This document shows positions 35,509-43,235 of a stretch of 64,000 bases of DNA, piece after piece. Within the stretch, counting starts at the first letter, position 1, and the number at the start of each line of letters is the position of its first letter. Made by a program: the position numbers and the translations under genes. Location of the stretch: positions 1 through 64,000 of IMG/VR virus record IMGVR_UViG_3300014911_000002; one strand, given 5' to 3'. The notes below the pieces were generated by a model that was given only the letters and a program-made list of their open reading frames with translations, was not told where the DNA came from and did not search any database. The stretch is from a virus.

Positions 35509-35664
35509 CTAATCACTCTTCAGGTTGTTAAACAGCTTCTTTGCGCATATATCGCAAGTATAACCTATATCGCATTTACATCTTGGAATCTTGCCTCTCC
35601 TTAAGGCTAGATGAACTTCGGTAAGCCAATACAACTGCTCATAATCAGTGTCATAATCATCCAT
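35509..35664 (-). CDS. Mini Cys-rich protein (51 aa)
   Basis: Begins MDDYDTDYEQLYWLTEVHLA and has four Cys in CKCDIGYTCDIC. The spacing fits a metal site (zinc or Fe-S). Only a weak ribosome-binding site is visible. Confidence 0.55.
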   Translation of the reverse strand: MDDYDTDYEQLYWLTEVHLALRRGKIPRCKCDIGYTCDICAKKLFNNLKSD

Positions 35665-35676
35665 AATATCACATGT

Positions 35677-35802
35677 TTATATTATTGTATAAGGAACTCT
35701 TAAGACTTGTACATCGCCTGTCGATGGATTACCAATCTCATATCCAAGAAAATAGTCTTTTCCATCTGTTGTTGATATTTTTGCATAATATACCACAGTC
35801 AC
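35677..35802 (-). CDS. Very small hypothetical protein (41 aa)
   Basis: GTG start at 35802 just behind GAGGG, inside the end of the next upstream gene. Beta-rich: VVYYAKISTTDGKDYFLGYE. A longer frame to 35892 has no site and overlaps the zinc-ribbon gene, so the short form is preferred. Confidence 0.5.
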   Translation of the reverse strand: MTVVYYAKISTTDGKDYFLGYEIGNPSTGDVQVLRVPYTII

Positions 35803-35804
35803 AT

Positions 35805-35972
35805 CTATCCCTCTTTTATCCCTTCTTGTCTGTCTATAATCCGAGCCCCAGTTTCTCTTTCCATCCTGTCTCGATAGATATCGATGAAGCAATCAGAACA
35901 TAAGACAAGGTCACCATCCCAGATGATAAACCTACTTTTCACTTCCTCGCCGCAAAAATCGCAATTAACCAT
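35805..35972 (-). CDS. Mini zinc-ribbon protein (55 aa)
   Basis: MVNCDFCGEE at the start and LVLCSDCFID further on give CxxC...CxxC. The DxFCGEE pattern resembles small treble-clef ribbons of archaeal viruses. It lies in a frame that overlaps a less likely longer frame on the same strand. Confidence 0.7.
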   Translation of the reverse strand: MVNCDFCGEEVKSRFIIWDGDLVLCSDCFIDIYRDRMERETGARIIDRQEGIKEG

Positions 35973-36129
35973 ATCTCAAAGAGTCTGGCAACCAAACTTC
36001 TCCACCATACTTCACTATCAGCTTTCCACAATAGGGACAGATAGGATCTCCTTTCATACTCTCGATTATAAACCTGCCGTTACAGTGTGGGCAGATGATC
36101 TCTTCGAGAATCTTAGACTTTCCTTTCAT
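35965..36129 (-). CDS. Mini zinc-ribbon protein (54 aa)
   Basis: ATG 36129 behind GAGGAGACTGAAA. IICPHCNGRFII and PICPYCGKLIV form a rubredoxin-like knuckle pair. Probably zinc-binding; possible transcription-related role. Confidence 0.75.
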   Translation of the reverse strand: MKGKSKILEEIICPHCNGRFIIESMKGDPICPYCGKLIVKYGGEVWLPDSLRYG

Positions 36130-36244
36130 TTTCAGTCTCCTCTGGGTCCGGACCAATTATAAAAGTTCCGCAACCACAGTAAGGGCATTTTAACATGTCT
36201 TCTGAAACTCGATTTCCACATTTGATGCAATACCATGAACTCAT
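36113..36244 (-). CDS. Mini zinc-ribbon protein (43 aa)
   Basis: SSWYCIKCGNRV and LKCPYCGCGTF give two CxxC knuckles within 25 residues, then an acidic tail (DPEETENE). Start overlaps the upstream stop; stop overlaps the downstream start. Confidence 0.7.
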   Translation of the reverse strand: MSSWYCIKCGNRVSEDMLKCPYCGCGTFIIGPDPEETENERKV

Positions 36245-36528
36245 TCCTCTCCCTCCAAGCTATGTTTAACTATTTTCTTGTAGTGAGCTTCAAATAATAA
36301 TTCTAAATATCTTGGATCTCTGGATTTGTCGGTCATTTTGCATTGTCTTGCCCAATCTCCCACCACTTGAGTCACAAACTCTTCCTTACCTTCAGGACTG
36401 GTATAGCCTAAATAAGACGTGAAAGTGAGTAAGTCATCTTCGGTTGATTTTTTCCCGTAAGCCACTAACCTTTTGCCATCCCATATTTCTATCCTATCGT
36501 CAAATTCTATAATTCGTAGTTCTCTCAT
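36241..36528 (-). CDS. Hypothetical protein (95 aa)
   Basis: Beta-strands at the N-terminus (RIIEFDDRIEIWDGKRLVAY), then helical with RDPRYLELLFEAHYKK. No family recognised. Confidence 0.6.
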   Translation of the reverse strand: MRELRIIEFDDRIEIWDGKRLVAYGKKSTEDDLLTFTSYLGYTSPEGKEEFVTQVVGDWARQCKMTDKSRDPRYLELLFEAHYKKIVKHSLEGEE

Positions 36529-36549
36529 TCTAACCCTTCAATATTTAAT

Positions 36550-36702
36550 CTAATCTTCTATAGACGCTCTTATTTCCCATATTAAATCATTTAGACTATC
36601 CCAGAAATCTTCCTTAGTGTCTTCAACACTCATCCTATCCCATACTTCTCCATTCCATGTTATTATGCCTTCATCGTAATCAATTTCTATTATGTGCTTC
36701 AT
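36550..36702 (-). CDS. Small acidic protein (50 aa)
   Basis: ATG 36702 behind AGAGGTGAAATA. Begins MKHIIEIDYDEGIITWNGEV and ends in an acidic, Trp-containing helix. Unknown. Confidence 0.6.
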   Translation of the reverse strand: MKHIIEIDYDEGIITWNGEVWDRMSVEDTKEDFWDSLNDLIWEIRASIED

Positions 36703-36719
36703 TATTTCACCTCTGCTAA

Positions 36720-36926
36720 TCATATTAGCTTCTTTGCTTTCTTTACCATCTTTTCTGCATCCCTTAATAAATCTTTTATGATTTTTTCTTGATTCTCAGG
36801 CTCAATCTGCGGACCACCCACAAAGACATTGCCGGCTGTCCGCTCTTCCAATGCTTTCAATCTCTTTTCTATATTAGTTAGACGGCTTTCGATTCGTCTA
36901 ATGCGATCTTCTAAATCGGCGTTCAT
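36720..36926 (-). CDS. Small coiled-coil protein (68 aa)
   Basis: Residues ~4-28 are a strong heptad (LEDRIRRIESRLTNIEKRLK) and ~45-68 a basic helix ending KKAKKLI. It directly follows the membrane-protein gene with an ATGA overlap, so the two may form one complex. Confidence 0.65.
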   Translation of the reverse strand: MNADLEDRIRRIESRLTNIEKRLKALEERTAGNVFVGGPQIEPENQEKIIKDLLRDAEKMVKKAKKLI

Positions 36927-37189
36927 TTTTTATCATCTTCTTTTCCGTGCAAATCTGACATTGCCACAGCTATATCAGCGAGCATATGGGCAGCAGAATC
37001 ATATACTGAATCCCTAATGCTTTTTATATCCTTCTCGATTGACCTTTCTATGATGGTTATACCTATTACACCCAAGGCTATTCCGCCAACAACGACGCCT
37101 AAATCATTTCCATAGAACCCTTTATAGAAAATACTTCCTGATAATGTTAGCAAAAGATATCCAATTGGACGAGCAAGGAGACTAATCAT
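36923..37189 (-). CDS. Small membrane protein (88 aa)
   Basis: Two predicted membrane segments: IGYLLLTLSGSIFYKGFYG and LGVVVGGIALGVIGITII, then a charged cytoplasmic tail. AGGTGATTAG precedes the ATG. Paired with a coiled-coil gene, which recalls holin/spanin-like or membrane-anchoring pairs; function not shown. Confidence 0.65.
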   Translation of the reverse strand: MISLLARPIGYLLLTLSGSIFYKGFYGNDLGVVVGGIALGVIGITIIERSIEKDIKSIRDSVYDSAAHMLADIAVAMSDLHGKEDDKK

Positions 37190-37197
37190 CTAATCAC

Positions 37198-37362
37198 CTA
37201 TGTTGGAAACATATCTATTTCGATACGGCTAAAACGTGATGTATTTAGTTCATCCAAAAGATACTCCAATGCTTCTTTTGTATTGTTAACTTCAAACTTA
37301 TGCGTCTCAACTTTGTGCAAACCATCAAAAATTTTTACAACCGCATAATATCGTTTTTTCAT
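37198..37362 (-). CDS. Small hypothetical protein (54 aa)
   Basis: Begins MKKRYYAVVKIFDGLHKVET and continues with one helix and a C-terminal strand (SRIEIDMFPT): a beta-beta-alpha-beta pattern. No motif recognised. Confidence 0.6.
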   Translation of the reverse strand: MKKRYYAVVKIFDGLHKVETHKFEVNNTKEALEYLLDELNTSRFSRIEIDMFPT

Positions 37363-37371
37363 GCCCTTCAG

Positions 37372-37986
37372 TTATACCTCCAAATCTATTTCCTTGAAGG
37401 TCTTAACACAACATGAACAGGTATCACATATTTCTATACATTTATCAACATGATGATGGCCAAAGAAGTGATATTTCGGCTTTAATTTATATACAAGAGA
37501 GGTTATGAGAGGCGAACCTCTATCTCGCGCATCTCTCTCCTTTATTATGAAGGGTGATGGTGCTTCGTGAGTTAGCAGTATATCCAATTTTGGCATCTTT
37601 AGAGCTTTTGTATATTCATCTAGTGTGAAGTGGCTTCTTCGCTTCCCTTTTAGCTCCTGCTTAGATTTTTGGAAGGATATTGGGGAAAAATTTCCGCCAA
37701 AACCACCAATCCTCAGGCCGTGAATTTTAATATAAGTGCCATTTGGGATAAAAATAAGATTTTTCGCGATCTCTGAAGGCTCTCTTATTCCATGGATTTC
37801 ATCAAGAGCCTCGTGATTACCCATTACGAAAAACATACGTTTAGGCAAATCTGGATAATAGTCTTTATCACCAGCTAAATCTCCGACCTGAAGATATAAA
37901 TCAGCGGAAATTCTCGTAAGATAATTTTTAAGCGTTGAGTAATCACCATGAATGTCTCCAATAACTACAATCTTCATGGTTCGCAT
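37372..37986 (-). CDS. Calcineurin-like metallophosphoesterase
   Basis: 204 residues. IGDIHGD (metal 1), VGDLAGD, MGNHEALD (GNH-E), LLTHEAPS and FGHHHVD give the full metallophosphoesterase set. Compact, without accessory domains. Could hydrolyse cyclic nucleotides, phosphoproteins or nucleic-acid ends. Its start follows at once after the CysD-like stop, so the two are cotranslated. Confidence 0.9.
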   Translation of the reverse strand: MRTMKIVVIGDIHGDYSTLKNYLTRISADLYLQVGDLAGDKDYYPDLPKRMFFVMGNHEALDEIHGIREPSEIAKNLIFIPNGTYIKIHGLRIGGFGGNFSPISFQKSKQELKGKRRSHFTLDEYTKALKMPKLDILLTHEAPSPFIIKERDARDRGSPLITSLVYKLKPKYHFFGHHHVDKCIEICDTCSCCVKTFKEIDLEV

Positions 37987-38835
37987 TTACATATATCCTA
38001 ATGCTCTTAGCCTACGCATAATCTTTTCTTTGTCTTGCGCTCTTCCAGCTCTTTCTCCAACGCCCTTATAAGATTTTATTTCTTCTATGATTTTATCAAT
38101 AGTGTCAGCATCCGATTCTATTGGTGATGTACAAGGTGCACATCCGATGCTTCTGTATCGATAACCATTTACTGCAAAATATAATGGATTTACAGGTATG
38201 TTTTCCTGTTTAATATACTGCCAGACATCCAATTCTGTCCAGTGGAGCATCGGATGAATTCTGTAGTGATCAACCTCTTCATCACTCCAGTCAGCAATAT
38301 AGAGCGACCATCCAGCAAATTCAGCATCTTGTAGATATTCAAATGGGGAGTCGCCCTTTTCACTTGGCTTTTTGGGTCTTATAATTTCCCAATTTCCCCT
38401 CTTCCTCGGTGAAAAGTATCTTTCGATGCCCCTTTCAGGAAGTTCGTCTCGCCTTATGGCTAAAACTAAAGCATCGATACCATATTCTGCAATTGCTTTC
38501 TTCAGTGCATTTGTCTTCCTTTCCATACAACATTTAAACCTATCTGCATATGGTGAAGTCATCTTGAATGCCTTTGAATTTTTAACTGTTATAACTTCTA
38601 AATCCCACTTATCTATCAATTTCTGTTTGAATTCATAGATTTCTGGCAGCTTTAGTCCAGTATCTATATGCATCACGGGAAACTGAACCTTCAAACCTTC
38701 TGGATTCGCTTTCCTTGAAAGATGAAGAAGAGTGGTAGAATCCTTCCCGAATGAACAGAGTATGAATGGATTTTTAAACTGGCTTTTTACTTCTCGAAGT
38801 ATGAATATGCTCTGCTTCTCCAATTCTTCTAGCAT
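37987..38835 (-). CDS. CysD/PAPS-reductase-like nucleotide-binding protein
   Basis: 282 residues. The PP-loop is SFGKDSTTLLHL; HIDTGLKLPEIYEFK, IRRDELPERG and HWTELDVWQYI follow, with GCAPCTSPIESDADT and a C-terminal GERAGR...GYM tail as in the CysD sulfate-adenylyltransferase subunit. No CysN GTPase partner is present, and the ECGxH of true PAPS reductase is absent. It may activate a different sulfur or nucleotide substrate, or work with host CysN. Immediately upstream is palindromic copy 4. Confidence 0.82.
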   Translation of the reverse strand: MLEELEKQSIFILREVKSQFKNPFILCSFGKDSTTLLHLSRKANPEGLKVQFPVMHIDTGLKLPEIYEFKQKLIDKWDLEVITVKNSKAFKMTSPYADRFKCCMERKTNALKKAIAEYGIDALVLAIRRDELPERGIERYFSPRKRGNWEIIRPKKPSEKGDSPFEYLQDAEFAGWSLYIADWSDEEVDHYRIHPMLHWTELDVWQYIKQENIPVNPLYFAVNGYRYRSIGCAPCTSPIESDADTIDKIIEEIKSYKGVGERAGRAQDKEKIMRRLRALGYM

Positions 38836-38953
38836 TCATATCACCTTTTTCTAAAAGACTGGATATGTTCTGAGATGCCACATTAGGAAATCCATATTTT
38901 CAATATCAAATAGCATACACTGTCTTGATTTCTCTTCTTCCTGACGAGATATA

Positions 38954-39086
38954 GGCCTGAGAGGCCCAGAAATCGATGTAGAGACGAGTTTTTTCCACGC
39001 AAGTATCTCACTATTCGTCGTCTCAAAACTCGTCTCTACGGCCGCGTTAGACGCCTTTACGGGCTTAATTTGAGGTGGGTTGGGAC
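38954..39086 (-). repeat. Dispersed palindromic element, copy 4
   Basis: Intergenic upstream of the CysD-like gene. Plus-strand reading: GAGACGAGTTTTTTCC at the left arm, CTCAAAACTCGTCTCTACGG at the right, and the right end TTTGAGGTGGGTTGGGAC, which is the complement of the CAACCACCCTCAAA end of copy 3. A minus-strand frame runs open through it, but the overlapping zinc-ribbon gene and the repeat itself argue against a gene. Confidence 0.87.
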
Positions 39087-39097
39087 TATTTTTGGGA

Positions 39098-39253
39098 TTA
39101 TTCATCGCTACATGAATCGTCATTCCTTACAGAAAGGACAATATAGTCCTTAGACCTACAGAAAGGACATCTAAACTTCTGTGGGGAAAAATCAGATTCA
39201 GGGAGTGTGTATCGTTCCCCACAATTTTTACATTCTATTTCATAATATTTCAT
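39098..39253 (-). CDS. Mini zinc-ribbon protein (51 aa)
   Basis: EIECKNCGERYTLP and FRCPFCRSKDYIVLSV give two CxxC knuckles, the classic FmdB/Zn-ribbon arrangement. Ends just inside the edge of palindromic copy 4. Confidence 0.75.
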   Translation of the reverse strand: MKYYEIECKNCGERYTLPESDFSPQKFRCPFCRSKDYIVLSVRNDDSCSDE

Positions 39254-39456
39254 TATATCTTTCCCCATTCTATCTTGTTCCAGATTCGTTCATGGAAATA
39301 ATACACGATTGTCTTTATAATATGAATTAATGCAGAAGTCCTAACCGAGAATGAACCATCTCGAGTTACACCCCAGATTATACTAAAGGTTATAAGGAAC
39401 CCTAATATTCGCCAGCTTATAGACTTTGCAAGAGAGCGTATCTTCATATCAGTCAT
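39253..39456 (-). CDS. DUF2061-like membrane protein
   Basis: 67 residues from ATG 39456, overlapping the upstream stop. RSLAKSISWRILGFLITFSI and IIKTIVYYFHERIWNKIEWG match the S-x-x-K-x-x-S-W-R and K-x-x-x-Y-Y-x-H-E-R-x-W motifs of DUF2061. It has one or two membrane helices. Cellular relatives occur next to sulfate-assimilation genes, which is of interest given the CysD-like gene just downstream. Confidence 0.75.
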   Translation of the reverse strand: MTDMKIRSLAKSISWRILGFLITFSIIWGVTRDGSFSVRTSALIHIIKTIVYYFHERIWNKIEWGKI

Positions 39457-39697
39457 ATTTCGACCATTCTCGCTTAAGGACTTCAAAAACTTCACGAGAT
39501 ATTAACACCTTTAATTGCTTCTCTTGGTTTTCCCAACCAAGGAAGTATTTTCCGTTTCGCCTCTCAACAAAAAATCCTTCTTCGGTAATCTTTGAAACTG
39601 GACAACGCCATATTCGTTCTACGAATTCAGAACTTCTTTTACGACTGCTTTCCACTTGTGCTGAAGCTTTCTTAACGCGACGTTTTTTACGGCCCAT
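39449..39697 (-). CDS. Small basic hypothetical protein
   Basis: 82 residues if it starts at ATG 39697, which overlaps the glycosyltransferase gene by 79 bases. Very basic N-terminus (GRKKRRVKKA), then a small beta domain (FVERRNGKYFLGWENQEKQ). GGGAGG is 13 bases upstream, so the start is uncertain. Confidence 0.5.
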   Translation of the reverse strand: MGRKKRRVKKASAQVESSRKRSSEFVERIWRCPVSKITEEGFFVERRNGKYFLGWENQEKQLKVLISREVFEVLKREWSKYD

Positions 39698-40893
39698 TCT
39701 CTTGCATTCCTCCCATGTTCTTCCATAATGTCTCTATTCTGATAATAGAACTCTAGTGCTTCAACTAGTTTATCAATATCAATGAGTGCTCTTTGAACTG
39801 CTGCAACATTGAATCGTTCCCAAAAGAGGGTAACATACGGTACGAGTATGCCTCGTGGACTTGGTTCTCCATCCATTATAAGTTCTTGAGATGTTGTATA
39901 GTCAGTAATCACCGTTGGCTTCCCGCAGGCTGCGGCTTCAATAGTTGTAAGCCCGAAGCCTTCACCTGCAGTCGGATTTACTGAAATATCCCACATATTA
40001 TAAATCTGTGGAATTTGCTTTCTTGGCATGCCAACCTGGAACGGCTGAATTATTTTATCTCCGATGCCGTAAAGATTTACAAGATAGCCTATCGGATAAC
40101 CAAATACATCATTCCAATCCATTTGAAGATGAAGAAGCACATCGTCTTTATCCTTCGCAAATTTAGCAAAGGCCTCGATTAATCTTGCAGGCTGCTTTCT
40201 CGGTTGGTTTCTATTTAAATCGCCAACTACAAATTTATCCTGAAGGGATTCAGGCTTTTCCGCAGGTTTGAATATTGCAGAATCTACACCGTGCCAAATG
40301 TAGTCGACATCCATATTGAAGTATTGCTTGAAGACATATTGCCCATATTTTGACATTGCAATAACTTTATCAGCTGTCATATATATTTGTTTCCAGAAAG
40401 GCATTGGTGGTTCGCCATCTTGTGGTGCGTATTGAATCCATTTCACATCTCTTGGGTATTTTTCTCTGAATTTTAAAAGCTCGCCTTCCAAATGCATCTG
40501 TATGGTTGCATCATCGAGGATTTTCTTCGCTGGAAGGTCTGCAACCTTTAGAGTGATTGAATTTGGGCATAAAACTGAAGGAACATGCTCTACCATCTGG
40601 ATATCATTTACGGTTATCAAAATGTCTGGTTTAAGGTTATCCAGTAAAACGGGTAAAGAGCGCCTGCCAAAATCGTAGAGCTCTCTTTCACGTGGATAAT
40701 TTCTATGCTGAATCACTTCTCTCGGGTCACCTTCAATGTCAAGAATGATTTTTCTGTCCATTACTTCCTGTAGTCCCAGGATATGTACGTCGTATTCATC
40801 CGCGAGAGACCATGCAACACCCTGAGCATTAACACCAAATCCAGTTGGACCTTGAAGGTTATCTGAAACTATAAGAACTTTTTCTCCAGCCAT
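39619..40893 (-). CDS. Family 4 glycosyltransferase
   Basis: 424 residues. N-terminal Rossmann domain with SDNLQGPTGFGVNAQGVAW, VGDLNRNQPRKQPARLIEAF at the domain junction, and NPTAGEGFGLTTIEAAACGK, the E-x7-E retaining GT-B motif. Soluble. It forms a pair with the next gene and extends the virus's glycan repertoire. Confidence 0.9.
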   Translation of the reverse strand: MAGEKVLIVSDNLQGPTGFGVNAQGVAWSLADEYDVHILGLQEVMDRKIILDIEGDPREVIQHRNYPRERELYDFGRRSLPVLLDNLKPDILITVNDIQMVEHVPSVLCPNSITLKVADLPAKKILDDATIQMHLEGELLKFREKYPRDVKWIQYAPQDGEPPMPFWKQIYMTADKVIAMSKYGQYVFKQYFNMDVDYIWHGVDSAIFKPAEKPESLQDKFVVGDLNRNQPRKQPARLIEAFAKFAKDKDDVLLHLQMDWNDVFGYPIGYLVNLYGIGDKIIQPFQVGMPRKQIPQIYNMWDISVNPTAGEGFGLTTIEAAACGKPTVITDYTTSQELIMDGEPSPRGILVPYVTLFWERFNVAAVQRALIDIDKLVEALEFYYQNRDIMEEHGRNAREWAVKNVALRKLQHKWKAVVKEVLNS

Positions 40894-40895
40894 AG

Positions 40896-41864
40896 TTACA
40901 CCATAGCCAATTCTTCAAAATATTCTAAATAATTCTTCACTTGATTTTCCCATGACAGCCAGGTCGGGTCTGGAACATCATCTAAATCTTCATGTCGTAG
41001 TGCATGTACGACATCATCGGTAAATTTATCGGGGTCTGGTCTACCCTTTAAGACACCCTCTTGTGAACCGATGAAATCATAGTGTGGAACATCTTTCACG
41101 ATGAGTTTTGTATATGAACCGTACATATCTGCGGCTATTCCAGATTGAGAGCCATAGGAATTCCCGCCAGCATTCCAAGCAAAGAGTAAATCACACGCTT
41201 GCATTTTTTCATTCAGTATCTTTTCTGGCACAAATTCAGTATCTATTCTAAAATTCTCCTCTTTACCGAGACGTTTGACAACCGAGCGGATTTCTGCTTC
41301 CCTTCCTAAATCTCCGGCTTTCCAATATGAGGTGATCAAATAAAGAAACTCATCATCATTTAATTTTGGAAGGAGTTTCTCAACTATCAATGGCAAACGT
41401 TTTCCCGTACCGGTGATGAATCCGGCCGTCCCAACTATTTTCTTATCTACTGGAAGACCATATTTTTCTCGAAGTTTCATCTTATCTTGTTTTGGAAAGA
41501 CCAAAGCTGGGTGTGGTATAACTCTATAATTCCAAGGTTCCTCACGTAGACCTTTTATCTGAGATTCTGAATGTAATACAACACCTTCCAAAATAGGGAA
41601 GAACTGTTGAAGACCGTTTATGTGATGTGCCGTTACAACAATTACTGGATTTACGTATTGGTTTATGAAACGATTTAACAACTGAGGTGGTACTATTCCC
41701 GGTTCGTATTGTACCGAAATCACATCGACATCTTCGCGCAGATTTTCTGCAAACATGAGAGTTTTAACATTTGGAAGTTTGCTCAGATAATGCGATAGCC
41801 GTTTAGCATAAGTATAAATCCCACATCTCTGGCCGATAGATGAACACTGAATTGCTATTTTCAT
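40896..41864 (-). CDS. GT-B fold glycosyltransferase-like protein
   Basis: 322 residues, GAGGATGCGAT upstream of ATG. IQCSSIGQRCGIYTYAKRLS starts the N-domain, HSESQIKGL and VIPHPALVFPK the linker, and VGTAGFITGTGKRLPLIVEK the C-domain start. The E-x7-E motif is not obvious, so catalysis may differ or be lost. Adjacent to a clear GT4 enzyme. Confidence 0.75.
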   Translation of the reverse strand: MKIAIQCSSIGQRCGIYTYAKRLSHYLSKLPNVKTLMFAENLREDVDVISVQYEPGIVPPQLLNRFINQYVNPVIVVTAHHINGLQQFFPILEGVVLHSESQIKGLREEPWNYRVIPHPALVFPKQDKMKLREKYGLPVDKKIVGTAGFITGTGKRLPLIVEKLLPKLNDDEFLYLITSYWKAGDLGREAEIRSVVKRLGKEENFRIDTEFVPEKILNEKMQACDLLFAWNAGGNSYGSQSGIAADMYGSYTKLIVKDVPHYDFIGSQEGVLKGRPDPDKFTDDVVHALRHEDLDDVPDPTWLSWENQVKNYLEYFEELAMV

Positions 41865-42184
41865 ATCGCATCCTCAATTTTTACTACATCCCATCTTCTT
41901 CGTAATTTTTCCACGGTTTGTTTAAATTGTTCGTATATATCATTCGTTAATTCGCGCTTGAATATATCGATTATTTCCTTTCTTTCTGACTTCTTAAGTT
42001 TATCACGCGGAATTATCGTGAAATGTTTTCGATAATTCCATTTCTTTCTGCTCTTGTCTTTGAGGAAAGGTATGTGGCGTTTCCGCTTTAAATAAAATCT
42101 AACAGATGCCCAACCTGTTACAAATATCGCATCATCATATTCATGAACGCGAATTTCGATATGAGGCTTAAAGCCTTTCTTCAT
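41861..42184 (-). CDS. Basic hypothetical protein
   Basis: 107 residues from ATG 42184 (TAGGAGGATTTGTG). Strand region then KRKRHIPFLKDKSRKKWNYR and a helical C-terminus. Charge suggests nucleic-acid binding, not more. Confidence 0.65.
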   Translation of the reverse strand: MKKGFKPHIEIRVHEYDDAIFVTGWASVRFYLKRKRHIPFLKDKSRKKWNYRKHFTIIPRDKLKKSERKEIIDIFKRELTNDIYEQFKQTVEKLRRRWDVVKIEDAI

Positions 42185-42356
42185 CACAAATCCTCCTATA
42201 GCATCGAAAGCATATAGGTACGCCAATATGTTTCACATAATTTCGCTCGCTTCTTGATTTTATTGAATTCATTAGCCGTTGAATCGGAAAGTATCTTGAA
42301 GTTGTCCACACGTAAAAGATGGTTTCAGTACCGCAGAGAAAGCATTGTTTGCCCAT
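42168..42356 (-). CDS. Small zinc-ribbon protein (62 aa)
   Basis: MGKQCFLCGTETIFYVWTTS at the N-terminus and PICFRCYRRICDEE at the C-terminus, giving CxxC...CxxC. Overlaps the next gene by 17 bases. Confidence 0.7.
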   Translation of the reverse strand: MGKQCFLCGTETIFYVWTTSRYFPIQRLMNSIKSRSERNYVKHIGVPICFRCYRRICDEERL

Positions 42357-42877
42357 TACTTCTTCTCCTTTTGTTTTGCTTCGTTCTCCCGAAATACAAT
42401 AAATACATATGGAACCCCCATTCTTTCGAATTCTTTTATGGCGGACAAAATTCTATGTTCGTATGTTTTTTCGTGCGGCATCTTCCAGCGGATCTTATTA
42501 TGTTCTTTCCATCTCATTGTAACTAGTTTATTCGGGAGAACGTATATCTTCGGCATATATTCTTCGCAAATGATTTTTGCAAAGGCTTCTCGTTCTCTTT
42601 CGTGAACTAAGCAAATATAAGGTACCTCCGGTAAGATCTCTTGAAGCTTTACAGACCTATCTGGGAAGCACACTTTTCCATTTGGAAGATGCGTCATTAG
42701 CTTCTTTGACCCATCAGGTTGGTCAACCCAACCAAATACTAAGATTCTGAGGTCTGTAAATCGTTCATCTTGCATTTCTTCTATCTGTTTCATAAATTCC
42801 TCATCATCTTTCCCAAAATCACCCCGTCTTTCAATTGCCTCATCAATCGTTATTTTCTTCCCAACTTCAGTCTTCAT
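42356..42877 (-). CDS. Hypothetical protein
   Basis: 173 residues with GGTGAGAAAGT. Acidic N-terminal helix, beta core (LRILVFGWVDQPDGSKK), and FIVFRENEAKQKEKK at the end. No family recognised. Confidence 0.65.
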   Translation of the reverse strand: MKTEVGKKITIDEAIERRGDFGKDDEEFMKQIEEMQDERFTDLRILVFGWVDQPDGSKKLMTHLPNGKVCFPDRSVKLQEILPEVPYICLVHEREREAFAKIICEEYMPKIYVLPNKLVTMRWKEHNKIRWKMPHEKTYEHRILSAIKEFERMGVPYVFIVFRENEAKQKEKK

Positions 42878-42892
42878 ACTTTCTCACCACCT

Positions 42893-43069
42893 TTATGCAT
42901 ACGACACATCATCTTCTTTTGCTTTCAATTTATTTGCGTAATCTTCAATTATCTCCCAACCAAATTTTACAACAAGATAATGAGTTGCTATCATTATGAG
43001 ATGTATCCATGTTAAAGTTCCTATTAGCGCGACTCCTCCCAAAAATATAAGAAAACCTATTAAATCCAT
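42893..43069 (-). CDS. Small membrane protein (58 aa)
   Basis: DLIGFLIFLGGVALIGTLTW is a strong membrane helix and a second shorter hydrophobic stretch follows (LIMIATHYLVV), then a charged tail. Fills the gap below the primase gene. Confidence 0.65.
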   Translation of the reverse strand: MDLIGFLIFLGGVALIGTLTWIHLIMIATHYLVVKFGWEIIEDYANKLKAKEDDVSYA

Positions 43070-43073
43070 GATA

Positions 43074-43235
43074 TCAGCTCACCAAATCTTCTATCAAATA
43101 CATGCTTGCAATATCAAGATATGCGTCGCATGTGATTTCATCATCTGGGTTCGGAATGTTTTTGTTGTAATTAATTCCAAGAGGTTCGGTACAAGTCGTT
43201 CCATTATAGAATGCACAATTTCTACATTTCACCAT
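43074..43235 (-). CDS. Mini Cys protein (53 aa)
   Basis: MVKCRNCAFYNGTTCTEP plus a later Cys in EITCDAYLD gives C4, C7, C15, C36, a spacing seen in small Fe-S or zinc proteins. Start lies within the end of the primase gene. Confidence 0.65.
   Translation of the reverse strand: MVKCRNCAFYNGTTCTEPLGINYNKNIPNPDDEITCDAYLDIASMYLIEDLVS

Noticed and set aside
37987-38835. DndC or true PAPS reductase
   Set aside because: It lacks the ECGxH tail of PAPS reductase and no other Dnd genes are present; the C-terminal motif fits CysD better.
38851-39123. 90-codon open frame on the minus strand through palindromic copy 4
   Set aside because: It runs through the repeat element and overlaps the zinc-ribbon gene at 39098. 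The equivalent frames in copies 1 and 5 lack a start or contain stops, so it is treated as a by-product of the repeat, although its downstream half looks protein-like.
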